Shown one piece after another: positions 49,101-60,496 of a stretch of 64,000 nt of DNA (the stretch's first letter is position 1; every line of letters starts with the position of its first letter). Below the pieces are notes generated by a model. It was given only the letters and a program-made list of their open reading frames with translations, was not told the origin of the DNA and did not search any database. Source of the stretch: Diploscapter coronatus (Eukaryota > Nematoda > Chromadorea > Rhabditida > Rhabditidae); contig OZ038422.1 of assembly GCA_964036155.1 (NCBI GenBank), positions 7,711,201-7,775,200 of the forward strand, in the 5' to 3' direction. Made by a program: the position numbers and the translations under genes.

Positions 49101-51169
49101 TGGGTTTCAGTAAACAGATTCACAATGAACAGTTATCAACACAAATTTATTGAGATGCAACCGCGCAATCGCCTGTTGAACTCACACAATAAGAAAGGGG
49201 CGGGAAAAGCTCTAGGTGGATAGATGGAGAGAAAGAGAAGATCGCACAGGAGATAACTAAAGGGAAATATAATAAAGTGATGCCATTTTGGCACATTGGT
49301 GAATCAAAGAATTTTTTCAGATCCGCATCACTCTAGTGAAGAACATCTTCCTCTCAGAAAACGGGATTCGAATTGAAGCGATGCCGATCAAGGACAAGAC
49401 CGTGTCTCTCGATAAGGTTGGGAAGGGATTCAGATGAAGAAGAGGAAGAAAAGATGAATTACAGATATGGGAAAACCCCCTGTCTGCGAACAGGCAGCAG
49501 CTCCAATTCGAACTCACCACTACTCTCGTCAACATTGCCAAGGCCACTGCACTCGGAGCGCTCGCGGTAGTAACAGCAAATTTTGGCATGATTTTGAGTA
49601 TTGCATACCGTCATTTTTATGAGAATTGTTTCTTGAAACATCAGTTTTATTGTCACTTGATAGAACAATGAAAATGAAGCAGAAATTGATGAGTGAAAAA
49701 TTCATTTTGAGCGTCAACCTTCAACAGCCGAGCCGACAGTGGAAGAAATGCTGCTATCTAGCAATCACACGGCAAAGGAACTCGATGGTGAGGGATGACT
49801 GATAATGAAGAACGAGTCTGTGTGAAAAATGAAGTTTAATCTAATACGTATTTGACGAAACAATGCAGTTTAACTTTCTTCGAGTAAACCAAGAGGATGA
49901 TTTAAATTTCAGCTATGGAAATGGTGTTGAAGCAGGACATCGAGATCATTGAGAAGAACATCCGAGTGACCACTCAGCTGCAGAACGGATTGCAGACACA
50001 ACTCAAGACTAGGTGAACAGAATGGAAAGGAAGGATTACAGAGGAATTGCAGACAGGAACAGGCAGAGCAGCTGCGTCTCCAGCTCAAAGGGCTAGAAGC
50101 CGACATCGCTGTTCTCAAAAGGAAGGTTAGAGACTTGAGTACTATCTTGATACTGCCTGAGAAATGAAACTCTGAAATAGATTATCTTCTTCTATGCATT
50201 TTGCGCTGCCTGACTACAGAGATATATTGTCCGAAAGTCTCTTTTACGTCGTCTTTCACAAATTACTTTTCCCATTTCCCTTTTCTTTTAGAAATAAAAT
50301 GATACTTTCAGGTGGACACTCTAATGGAATCAATTCCGGAGGACCAGCGCCGCGGGCAGATGACATACGAAGTGATCACCAGTCCTGGACTTGGTGAGGG
50401 ATTTTGGTGAAATTGAATATCGGAAAGTTGCTATTTGAAAATTGTTTGGATATAAATTTTGACTCATTCTTAATATGAATATCTGAAATGCTAATTGATT
50501 CAGGCGGTCAAGGCGAGGCGATTTCGTTCCTACTAGTCCCCGAGCCGCGTCCTCTGACAGCCTTTGCCAAACGGTCTGACAATTCTGTGTCCATCGATCC
50601 GCCCGACAACAAGGAGATCAAGGAGGGACTGCTTACCAAATCACCCAAGAGTAGGGAATCCTTTTTCCACTTTAAAAGTTATGGTTCTCTCATTTTCTAA
50701 ATGGAATATATCTTTGACAACTGACGAAGATACGCAAAATTCTATCAACATTTTATTGGACTTCTTTATAGTCGAGGTCAAATAACTTAATGAATATTAA
50801 AAATAGCGAATTTTTACATACGCAAAATAAACAGGCATGCATTGCAGACACTCGCACTTTCTTACGGACGACTTTGCAATAAAAAGGAACAAAGAAAGAA
50901 TCCGTAAAGCAATGTACAAATTTGAGATCACGCATGCTCATGTTTCGCATATAAAATATTCATAATTTTTCATTTCATCAAGTAATCGGACTGCCATACA
51001 ATAGAAACACCTTGAAATTTCCAAACTTCTAATTTGTTAATTCGCAGCACCTGAAAAGAGCAAGTCGTTGGAGAGCGTGAAGAAACCAGGAAAGGCACAG
51101 GGCAATCAGCAGCAGAAACCGGGTGGAGGAGGCAATTCGGATGCAAATGCGTCTTGCTGCATCTCCTAG
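46109..51169 (+). CDS. MSP-domain, coiled-coil protein with C-terminal CaaX box
   Basis: Exons: 46109-46219, 46384-46479, 46523-46591, 49321-49416, 49465-49566, 49712-49787, 49913-50012, 50053-50125, 50312-50393, 50504-50650 and 51048-51169, in phase, 357 residues. The major sperm protein/VAP-type domain spans about 38-160: LLCFDVEQANEASQSVRIRR, HAIAWRVLTNSPTQFIVSPN, RGIL and IRITLVKN. A charged helix (about 185-250) with KQDIEIIEKNIRV and QAEQLRLQLKGLEADI looks like a coiled coil. Instead of the membrane anchor of VAPs, the protein ends CCIS, a plausible farnesylation site after a Gly/Gln/Lys-rich tail. The lysine of the VAP motif KTT that helps bind FFAT peptides is a leucine here. Intron 3 (46592-49320) is swollen by a retroelement. 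The acceptor before 49712 ends in GAG. AATAAA lies at 51266-51271. The partner and role are unknown. Confidence 0.78.
46742..48439 (-). pseudogene. BEL/Pao-like gag gene, interrupted
   Basis: Minus-strand gag reading from ATG 48439. The N-terminal part resembles the DUF1759 family of BEL/Pao gag (PTAIPTFDGTVEKFAEFWQL, then RLMAALKGDARATL). It is interrupted at 47434 by a solo LTR and resumes in frame at 47201 with zinc knuckles CVFCKSPEHFSWCC and CFRCFRKDHGSSNC, both C-x2-C-x4-H-x4-C, plus a degenerate third. The frame then runs straight into the terminal inverted repeat and out of the element. With no pol it cannot move by itself. Confidence 0.82.
47207..47434 (-). mobile_element. Nested solo LTR inside gag
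   Basis: A 228-base insertion with ends TGTGCGA...TCGCACA and a 5-bp duplication GTTGA at 47202-47206 and 47435-47439. On the minus strand it contains AATAAAG, which suits an LTR R region. Removing it together with one GTTGA copy restores continuity of the surrounding gag frame, so it inserted later than the gag element. Confidence 0.85.
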
Positions 51170-51645
51170 AAGTGAAGTGTTTAATGAATGAGGGATTACT
51201 GTGGGTCCTTCTCTGATTCTCTTCGAGGATTCTACAGTGTCCATCCCACAATACGCTCTAGACAAAATAAAATTCATTGATTGAAGATATTTTTTGTTTT
51301 AAAATATTTTCGAAAACTGACATATCGGCTTGAAAACAGAATTATTTTATTTTTTTAAATGAAAACTCACCAAGTAGATTCTCCTCTTCTACACAAGCAA
51401 TGACGTTATTTTCTTTGGCGTATTGGTGCACCCTCTCTTTCTTTTCCCCTCCCCCTCTCTTCACTCTCTCACCTCGCTGATTCATAGTGTCGAAATCGGC
51501 TGCTTTTATAGCCTGTATTTCGCGATTTCGTTATTTCTTTATGATTTTCTTGTTCTAAATTAATTTAATTTATTTTCAGGTAGTTTTTTGTGTCTGAGGT
51601 CCTCCTCATCTTTCCGCTTTCACACTGGGCAACACCGACAGCGCC
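51170..51645. other. Spacer between MSP gene and CHMP1
   Basis: 3' UTR with AATAAA at 51266-51271, then a CT-rich patch (51430-51475). A TTTTCAG acceptor near 51579 lies about 65 bases before ATG 51646. Confidence 0.5.
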
Positions 51646-53345
51646 ATGTCGCTCGACAGTCAGTCAAGCTATTTTTTTATTCCAAATGAAATGGACAAAT
51701 TTTTTGGAGGGCGTGCGTTGTTCAACAAAAATTTTGTTGAACAACGCTACGGACTCAAATTTTTCTAACCATTTATCTGAAATCTCGACTTTTGAGATTG
51801 AATAATGACGAAAATTTGTCTACCATTTGCTATATCAAATGGTACGCAATTTTCTTAAAAGTAGATTTTATGTTTGTCCATTTCCGATCATTCAAAGACT
51901 TTAACGAGATATTTTGTTGCAGAACACTTGTTCGAGCTGAAATTCGCTGCGAAGCAACTGGAGAAGAATGCACAGAGATGCGATAAGCAGGAGAAAGTCG
52001 AAAAGGACAAATTGACTGCTGCAATCAAGGTGGGCAGGATGATTGTGGAATAGGGTGAAGGGGGATACTTGCAGAAGGGAAACATGGAAGTAGCACAGGT
52101 GCATGCAGAGAATGCCATTCGTAAGAAGAATGAAGCACTCAACTATATCAGGTTGGTGATGACTTTTGTTGTTTCCCATACGTTTTGGTTTTATTTTCAT
52201 TGGGAAAACTTGTTAAGAAGGATCAGTTTTGATCATTTTTATGGAATGTTCTTTTTCTTCGACATTGCCAAAGTCAAGTTATTTTACGCGTAAATATCTG
52301 ACATGATTAGCATCAATGTCAAAATGTACGAGCGCATCCTTGTGGAATGTGAAGGTATCTTTCACAGCCAGCTGAGTTTCGGTAGAAAAAATATGATAAA
52401 ATAAGATGATTCGTGAATTGCAGAATGGCAGCTCGAATCGATGCAGTGGCAGCGCGCGTGCAGACTGCAGCCACGCAGAAGCGAGTGACGAGCAGCATGA
52501 GCGGAGTCGTCAAGGCCATGGAGAGTGCCATGAAGAGCATGAATCTCGAGAAGGTGGGTGGAATTTTGTAAAATTCGCAATTTCATTTTCATCCGAAAGA
52601 GCTTTTAAAAATTGCTACTTATATTTGTCAACGACTCATCAACACATACGCCTGTACTTATCAACGAATAGGAGGACTATAGTGTCGAAAAAGTCGAGAA
52701 ATAAGAAAAACTGTTGACAATTGCAAAGGTCTTGAAAACGACTGAATTAGGTTTTGCAAATTTATGCAAATTCGTGCTTATGAATTGAATGCATTTCACA
52801 ATTTTGCATCTTCAGGTGCAGCAGTTGATGGATCGTTTCGAGCGGGACTTCGAGAATCTGGACGTGCACACTGCGACGATGGAGAGGACGATGGACGGCA
52901 CGACTGTGCTCAACGCGCCCAAGAGCCAGGTCGATGCGCTCATTTCTGAGGCTGCTGATAAGGCTGGGTATGTATTTTGGCTTTTTTTTTTTTTTTTTAA
53001 AAAGAAATTTTTGAAGCCTAATGCTCCTTGATTACTTTACTTGAACTTGAGCAGATCTGGACGAATTTTGGAAGTTTTTCATGAGGCTCAAAGATCTAGC
53101 AAATTTCATCGACTTTTGTTTCTGTTCAGGGAAACTGAGTCGGACTTTCTAAAAGTCGGATAGATTCCAAACTTTTATCATCATTATTACATTTGAAAAA
53201 CCAACGATTTATTCATTCCTTCTTCAGAATCGAACTCAACCAGGAATTGCCCTCGAACGTGCCAGCCACGCTGCCTGCCTCGACCACGTCCGTGGCCGAT
53301 GATTCAGATCTCACTCAGCGACTGGCCGCTCTCCGTAACATGTAA
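51646..53345 (+). CDS. CHMP1: Charged multivesicular body protein 1 (ESCRT-III, Did2/Vps46)
   Basis: An ESCRT-III regulator that recruits VPS4 and acts in endosomal sorting, cytokinesis and nuclear envelope repair. Exons 51646-51658, 51923-52029, 52075-52151, 52424-52553, 52816-52967 and 53228-53345 are in phase, 198 residues (human 196-199). The helical core has HLFELKFAAKQLEKNA, KGNMEVAQVHAENAIRKKNE, MAARIDAVAARVQTA and VVKAMESAMKSMNLEK, nearly the human sequence. The C-terminus DLTQRLAALRNM is a MIM1 motif for MIT domains of VPS4. The first exon codes for only four residues, and its donor is GTCAGT. The intron 52030-52074 is only 45 bases. AATAAA lies at 53888-53893. A 33-base palindrome lies in intron 1. 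Confidence 0.95.
51715..51747. repeat. Perfect 33-base palindrome
   Basis: GCGTTGTTCAACAAAA, a central A, then the exact reverse complement ending GAACAACGC. It lies in intron 1 of CHMP1. The function is unknown. Confidence 0.95.
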
Positions 53346-54169
53346 TTCCACTCGCATTCATTTAGTCACTTGTCACTTTCATTCAAACGGATCTACTTCT
53401 AAAAATTTGACTTATAGATAGAAACAATCAACTTTCACAACAAAGCCAGCCATCAACTCTACCTTATCCTCTCGCAAAACATTCAACATTCTCTGCAGTC
53501 TGCAGTTATGCTTTGGTTTTTATTTTTGGATAACTTTGACAGTTACCAAGTGATGATCAAGAGTTTTTGTATAGCTAGTAATGTGCTCATTTGTATAGTC
53601 TGTGTAAGCATGATCAACTGAACGTCCAGATGCAAATGAATTTTAACGTTTTAGTTTATTGTGTTTGCAAAAATATTATTTCGCTTTTCTGGATAGTTTT
53701 ATTCCTTGATTTTGATCCACCATATTCGGTTCCTAGGCTCTTTTCTGACTTCATTTTTGAGAAATAATTCTATCAACCAAAATAGTCTCTGACCTATTTG
53801 ACTTGTATCGATTTCTGGGTAAGCAAATCATTATTCGTTCCCTTTTCGCTGTAAAATATTCTATATTCGACAAGTATTCCCCGTTCGAATAAACAAATTG
53901 ATTTTTTCTAGGTGATATTTTGAGATGAAATGGTTGAAAGACCTTGAATCGAAATATTTGGCCACCTTTTCGGTGTATTGATTATCGTTCTGTTTGTGAT
54001 ATGGATAGTAAGTCAAAGCGAGAAAAAAGGGTTATTGTGCGTACTTTGGACGCGAAAAGAAAAAAAAACAATTCAGGTGTTCATTTACAGAATTGACTTT
54101 CCTCTTTTCGCATATGAATTTGAAAACTTTAGAGCGAAAGGCTAATTTTATTCTTTTCAGAAGGGAAAC
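53346..54169. other. CHMP1 3' UTR and ETFB upstream region
   Basis: AT-rich with AATAAA at 53888-53893. No additional gene is seen. Confidence 0.5.
54158..54160 (+). promoter_or_regulatory. Probable trans-splice acceptor of ETFB
   Basis: ATTCTTTTCAG ends at 54160, nine bases before ATG 54170. With the close same-strand CHMP1 gene upstream, this could be an SL site. Confidence 0.5.
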
Positions 54170-56066
54170 ATGAGCCTGCGCATTCTCGTCGGAGTCAAGC
54201 GAGTCGTCGATTTTGCTGTCAAGGTTGATTTAGAGTTTTTTTTTTTTTTTTTTTTTTTTTAATTTCTTTAAAAGAAAACGACGATTTTCTATCAATTTTC
54301 TACTTGAAAATGAGATCGGATTACGAAATGCATCTCCAACTTCAAGCCGAATTTTTGCAGGTTCGCGTGAAGCCGGACAAGACAGGCGTAGTGACGGATG
54401 GAGTGCAGCACAGCATGAACCCCTTCGATGAAATCGCCCTCGAGGAGGCCGTCAAAATGAAGGAGAAGAAGCTCGCCAGTGAAGTAAGATAATTGAATAT
54501 CACCCGCATTCAACAATTCCTTTCATTCTGCAGGTGGTAGCATTCACTCTGGGCGGACCCAAGTCCCAGGAAACTCTTCGTAATGCAATGGCCAAGGGCG
54601 CTGACAAGGCTATTCATGTCGAGGTTGGGCAATTTTCAAGATTATTACGATTCCTTTTATTTTGAGAAGATTTACGACAAAATTTTTGAATAGGTAGTCG
54701 GAAACGTGAATTTCCCTTTAGTAAACTGACATTACAATTCGAAAGACCTAAATAACTCAAATTTTTATATTCCTTCTCAAAAATGAAAACTTTGAAAATA
54801 TCGGCTTTGCAGATTCCTGAAGGCGACGTGGCTAAGGTGGAGCCTCTACACGTGGCGCAGGCTATTCAGAAAGTTGTCGAGAAGGAGAAATTCGATATCG
54901 TTTTCGTTGGAAAACAGGTCATTTTTACTCTTCATTGTCTTTGGAAAGACTTGCTGAAGGGGGTGAGGCGCATATCCATGAGGGATGCAATACAAAACAC
55001 GGTGCAAAGACGCAGAGCACAATGGTTAATCTCGCGGGTATCCCTTCCTCCTCCTACTGCGAAATTCTTTTTGAGGGATAAAGGAGAGTAGAGAAATGGA
55101 TGATTTTGACGAATTGATTCAGGCGATCGACGACGATGCGAGTCAAACGGGGCCGCTGTTGGCTGGACTCCTCGACTGGCCTCAGGCTCTCTATGCTAGC
55201 AAGGTAAAAAGCCGAGTTCAGAAGAGACATTCTGGTTTCTTGATTTTCACTTATTATCCTTCGACAGGTATTCATACTCGAAAATGATTCTTATCTCTTT
55301 TCTTTACCACCTTGCACTAATGATTATGATCTTGTAAATGATTACACGGATTTCCCTGTTTAGGTGGAAGACGGAGGCAGTGGCACGCTGAAAGTGACTA
55401 GGGAGATCGACGGAGGACTCGATACTATCAAGGTTAATTTATTCCTCACTTTCATGTTTATTTCTTGGATTTCCAGGTGAAACTGCCGGCAGTTTTGTCA
55501 GCGGATCTGCGTCTGAACGAGCCTCGCTACGCGACTCTGCCCAACATTATGAAGGCCAAGAAGAAGCCTCTCGACAAAATCGCTGCTAAGGATCTCGGAA
55601 TCGATCTGACACCACAGACCAAGATTCTCGAGGTGAGTGCAACTTTTCGTTTCGAGTTGAAAATGGAATTGTGACTGTGCGTTGGTTTGAAGTTCAAAAT
55701 TCACGACAAACACTCACTTTCGACAGTTTTCTTGTCGGTTCTACAATTCAAAAATCAGAAACTTATATATACATTTTCACTTCCTTACTTTTTGATAATT
55801 TGTACTACACGAACCTTATTTTTAGCGCAGAAGGAGTGTTGCTAATGAACCCACTTTTGAAAACTCTTGCAACTGTGAGAAACTGGTTTTGAAAATTGTT
55901 GTTCTGTAGTAATTGAAATTCTCATTCTCTAGTTTCAAGTATACTTGATTTTTGTAATTTCGATTTTCAGGTAGCCGAACCCCCAGTCCGCAAGGCAGGT
56001 GGTTTCGTGGCCGATGTGCCTGAATTGGTGCAGAAGCTCAAGGAGAAGGGATTCGTCAAGGGCTGA
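54170..56066 (+). CDS. ETFB: Electron transfer flavoprotein beta subunit
   Basis: The beta subunit of mitochondrial ETF, which passes electrons from acyl-CoA dehydrogenases to ETF-QO. It holds AMP and part of the FAD site. Exons 54170-54223, 54361-54483, 54534-54623, 54813-54917, 55123-55203, 55364-55432, 55477-55632 and 55971-56066 are in phase, 257 residues (human 255). Recognisable blocks: [93 protein letters not shown] and the C-terminus [13 protein letters not shown]. As in other species there is no cleaved presequence. The third of these blocks includes the AMP-site region. Intron 1 contains 25 T in a row. Confidence 0.96.
54236..54260. repeat. Poly(T) run of 25
   Basis: A homopolymer in intron 1 of ETFB. 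Its length may be unreliable in an assembly. Confidence 0.95.
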
Positions 56067-57477
56067 ATGACAGACATGACAGACTTCAGGGTACAGAAGA
56101 AGGCGATTCGTAATCCATTATAATTTTCACTCTATCATTAATTCATCCTCTTTTTATAGTTCTTGCTCTTATTTTCCTTACTGAAAATAGGATGAAGACT
56201 ACAAATAGGTTAAAGCGATGGTAAAGTGGATAATATAATTGGCTGAATTCTCACCAATTCTATACCATCTCCGATTCTAGCTCATGTTAGTGCCTTTTCT
56301 AATTTTATTTTTTCTTCCTTTTTGTTCAACGATTTTATGCAGCATTTTGCACTCTCCGATTGTATCGTGTTTCGCATACAAATTCATTCGTTTACGAGTT
56401 CGTTAGGACGCAGATCATTCAGGCAAATTTTATCACGTAGATTCTATGAGACTTTCGTTTGATCATTATTGTGCAGATTCTATTTATTAAAGAGATGATG
56501 AAAAGTTTGAAATTTTTTTTCTAAAGAAACTAATATGCAGTTTTCATGCCATGGTAATTCTGTCTACCGCTTTTATTTTTTCACACGCAATTCTCTTTGA
56601 GGATTACAGTATCTTTCCAAAGTGGCACACAAAAGTGATTTTCAATATTCACTTTGCATGATATCACGTTTTCCAAAGGATCGAAGTAATTTTTAGTCAT
56701 TCCGAAAATTATACAGGGAAGTAGTGGAAAAGTAGAGAATTTGGCTATATATCTTTTTAAAAAGTGCAAAAACTCATCAAGAAAAGGTATTTGGACGATA
56801 GTTCTAGAACGGACCTTGCCTCCCTTATCTAATTATCATTCAAAATGGCAGGAATAGTCTTGTCTAATGGTTAGGAATGGTAAGAGGAAATAGGCTGATA
56901 TGATTTCGCTGTTCATTTTGATTCAGCTTCTGTCTAATCTCTAGATAACGAGGTAAGTTTCTAGTCAAGTGATAAGACATAGAAGATGGAAACAGGCTGG
57001 TGTAGCTGTTCAAAAAGTTAGTTTCGATTCAGCTTCTGTTCTGTTTTTGTCTCCATCTAATGGGCAGATAGACACGCAGCTCTGCATTGCCCATTGATCG
57101 TTCGCATTTTCTGCTTCTATTCTCTCTCTCGATGTTTAGTGCGTTCTCACGTTTCTCCATTTTTCTTTTATTTTCCATGTCCCGTCTAACCTTTATTCCC
57201 TTCTTTTCGCCCTCCTCAATTTTCTTGCTCTCTGACTTCCCGTCAAATAGCCCCTCTTTACCGATTGGCTAGCAAAAGCCTCGAACACCCTCTGCAACCC
57301 ATCGCTTTCCCCCCACTCGCTTTCAAAAATCTCAATTTTCTGTTGCTGCTGTTTCAGCGATGCACAACTGCTAGGCGAGGGAGAATTCGAACGGCCCGCT
57401 CTCTGCGTTCCCTATCGTTTCCTCGGACTCTGCCATTCATTGACTGTTCCCGTCACTGATCTCTTGAACAGGACGAA
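56067..57477. other. ETFB 3' UTR and AP-1 mu upstream region
   Basis: 1.4 kb. A CT-rich tract at 57110-57260 is typical of promoter-proximal DNA. Weak open frames there are low-complexity and not called. Confidence 0.5.
57469..57471 (+). promoter_or_regulatory. Probable trans-splice acceptor of AP-1 mu
   Basis: TTGAACAG ends at 57471, six bases before ATG 57478. No upstream exon is needed for a complete protein. Confidence 0.4.
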
Positions 57478-60400
57478 ATGTCGTCATCAGCCATATTCAT
57501 CCTCGACTTGAAGGGGAAGGTAAGATTTTTGAAATATCATTGATTCGAAAAAAAAAAAAACTCGTAAGATCGGAACAGATATCACCCAGGAATTGTAGAA
57601 ATAAAAAATCGAAAATTTGTACAATGCTATGCAACTTTCAAAAATATTATTTTTAGTATTTACGGATCATTTTCGTTTTTTTCTTTTTTGAAGAATACTT
57701 GACAAATTTCACATCTTTTCTATGGGTTTCTTGTTTTCAGACGATAATCGCTCGTAACTACCGTGGGGATGTGGATCCTTTGGTGATCGACCGCTTCATG
57801 CCGCTTCTGATGGAACGAGAGGAGGAGGGCCTCACTTCCCCTGTGCTCACTCATCTCGACACAACCTTCGTCCACATCAAACACAACAACATTTACCGTA
57901 ACATCTTTCTTATTGTACTTTAAGATTTCTCGAAATTTATAATGCCGCGGGGTTTTTTGTCCTTTCCCTCTAATTATCTTCAACTTTCAACCCGTACTTG
58001 TCTGCAACCCAGCGATAATTATCTGCTTCGTGAGATAAAGGACCGGTGAAATTGCTAGATACGAGAGCAGAAACGTAATGATCTCCTAAAAATAGAGCTA
58101 GATTAGCAGAAGAATCTTTGGTCAGTGACATACTGCGACTTTCCTCTGAAAATCTAGAAATTTTTATCTGACAAATTATCAAACTTGTCAAAATAACATT
58201 CGAATACTTTAAATCTCGCAAAATGATATTTTCAGTAGTATCAACATGTCGTACGAATATCAACGTTACCATGGTGCTGTCTTTCCTCTACAAGTTGATT
58301 GAGGCAAGTCAAGTTTCATCTGTATTTGAAATAGTTATATTTTCGCTACAGGTGTTCACGGAGTATTTCAAAGATGTGGAGGAAGAGTCTATCAGGGACA
58401 ACTTTGTGGTCATCTACGAACTGCTTGACGAAATGATGGACTTCGGGTTCCCGCAGACAACCGAGAGCAGGATTCTGCAAGAGTAAGAATAATATTCTTG
58501 ATCTCAAAATTGATAATTTGATTCTTCACTTTTACATGGATTGTTTGAAAGTCGAAATTTGAATACATTTCTGAACCATACTCCAGATTCATCACACAAG
58601 AAGGCCACAAACTGGAAACGGCCCCTCGCCCTCCGATGGCAGTGACGAATGCAGTGAGTTGGCGGTCGGAAGGCATCAAGTATCGCAAGAACGAGGTTTT
58701 CCTCGATGTCATCGAGTCCGTCAATATGCTGGTGAGTTCATTTTTTAAAATAATACCGAGGATGGATGAAAAAACCCTGAACCATCATAAGTGTTGTTAT
58801 GCATCGAGTTTTCAAGTAAAAATATAAAATGTAATCTTTCTGAGAACTAATGGAACTGAATTTTATCGTCAACCAAACTCAGCCAAAGTAGCCATGCTGC
58901 CTTATTATTTGTTCGCCTTCTTACTTATGCGTTTTGAGGCAAGTGCAAATGGAACCGTCCTGCAGTCAGAAATCGTGGGCAGCGTGAAGATGCGTGTCTA
59001 TCTGACAGGAATGCCTGAACTCAGACTCGGGCTGAATGATAAAGTGCTCTTTGAGGGCAGTGGAAGTAAGAACTTTTGAAGGTGGCTATTTGAAATGCGA
59101 GTTGCAGGAGGGAAGAGCAAGTCAGTCGAGTTGGAAGATGTGAAATTCCACCAGTGCGTGCGGCTGTCGAGGTTCGACAACGACAGAACCATCTCCTTCA
59201 TTCCACCCGATGGAGCCTTCGAGTTGATGAGTTACAGGTATGGTGCATTTTATTATGAAAGAAGATGCAAACCTGGCATGAGCTGAAATGTAGGTTGTGG
59301 ATTTGGAAGAGGTCGAAAAATGAGCCTGGAATTGCCAGGCACGCATTTTCTCTCCTCCCTAATTCGAATGAAATTCATAATCTAAGAAATATCAAACATC
59401 AACTCTACTAATTAAAAATAGAAGCAGAAAATTCGTCTCTCATGTCATTCGACGAGTTTTTGAAATTGATCAATACACAACCAGATTCTAATCGAAACTC
59501 ACAATCTTCGAAATAATAGAACAACGTAGAAGTTTACAACTAGAACATATTTCATTAGTTCTTTTACTTTTCTTTACAGTTACAGTTTGACTAGTGAATT
59601 TGTAATCCTCACGTAAACTCGTAATTTTCAGGTTGACCACGGTTGTGAAGCCGTTGATTTGGATCGAAACGAACGTGGAGAGGCACAGTCATTCCAGGGT
59701 CGAGTTCATGATCAAGGTTGAATTTTCATCTTTGGGAAAGGAGAACTATGAATTTGCAGGCTAAATCTCAATTCAAGAGACGTTCAACTGCAAACAACGT
59801 GGAGATCATCATTCCTGTGCCGTCGGATGCAGATTCTCCTAAATTCAAGGTACGAGGAATTTTCTTAAATCTTTCATTTGTATTTTATTTCTTTTTCAGA
59901 CAAGCATCGGATCGGTGAAATACACCCCGGAACAGAGCGCATTTGTTTGGTCCATCAAGAGTTTCCCAGGTACTTTTTCGGATGAACTCCTTGAGATGGT
60001 ATAATTTTGCAGGTGGCAAGGAATATCTGCTGAGCGCTCATTTCTCTCTGCCTTCCGTGATGAGCGAAGAGGCTGAAGGAAAGCCGCCTATAAAAGTCAA
60101 ATTCGAAATCCCCTATTTCACCACCTCGGGAATCCAGGTAAAATTTGAGCTTCATACGAATACCGGAGATTTATTGACCTCAAAAGTTCAGTGGTTTTGG
60201 CACAAATGAGAGAAATGGCTCCTAGAACAAGGCACCACTTTTGCCTATCTTTTTTTTTCTTTTCCTCATACTATTTCTTCGAAAAAGTGGTGCCTTGTTC
60301 GATGAACCAGAGAAAATGCATAAGCGCATATACGTGTTTGTTGTAACATTCTTTTCATTAGAACGTTATATTTATACGTTGTTAAACGAATTTCCAGGTC

Positions 60401-60496
60401 CGCTATTTGAAGATCATCGAGAAGAGTGGCTATCAGGCCCTTCCCTGGGTGCGGTACATCACTCAGAACGGGGAATATCAGATGCGCATGAAGTGA
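57478..60496 (+). CDS. AP1M1: AP-1 clathrin adaptor mu subunit
   Basis: The medium chain of AP-1, which reads YxxPhi signals and links cargo to clathrin at the trans-Golgi and endosomes. Exons: 57478-57519, 57741-57897, 58236-58303, 58352-58482, 58587-58731, 58939-59065, 59108-59237, 59632-59716, 59760-59849, 59900-59969, 60013-60137 and 60398-60496, in phase, 422 residues (human 423). The longin-like N-terminal domain has [20 protein letters not shown], and the linker has TESRILQE. The C-terminal mu-homology domain starts at [20 protein letters not shown] and ends [19 protein letters not shown]. Conservation is closest to AP-1 rather than AP-2 ([19 protein letters not shown]). Intron 58304-58351 has a GC donor (GAG/GCAAGT). 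The acceptor before 58939 ends in GAG. Intron 60138-60397 contains a perfect hairpin. Confidence 0.96.
60225..60300. other. Perfect 18-bp hairpin in the last intron of AP-1 mu
   Basis: 60225-60242 (GAACAAGGCACCACTTTT) is the exact reverse complement of 60283-60300, with a 40-base pyrimidine-rich loop. It may be a small inverted repeat or an RNA hairpin. Confidence 0.9.

Larger units (their letters stand above)
46742..49295 (-). mobile_element. Gag-bearing BEL/Pao-like retroelement remnant with terminal inverted repeats
   Basis: The element begins TGTGCCAAAATGGCATCAC and ends with its reverse complement (...GTGATGCCATTTTGGCACA). Arms of about 37 bases differ at one position. The flanks carry a 5-bp target duplication TTGGT at 46737-46741 and 49296-49300. 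TG...CA ends and a 5-bp duplication are typical of LTR integrase insertion. On the minus strand a leader of about 850 bases precedes gag; no protease, reverse transcriptase or integrase is present and no second LTR in direct orientation was found. It sits in intron 3 of the MSP gene, antisense to it. Confidence 0.8.
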
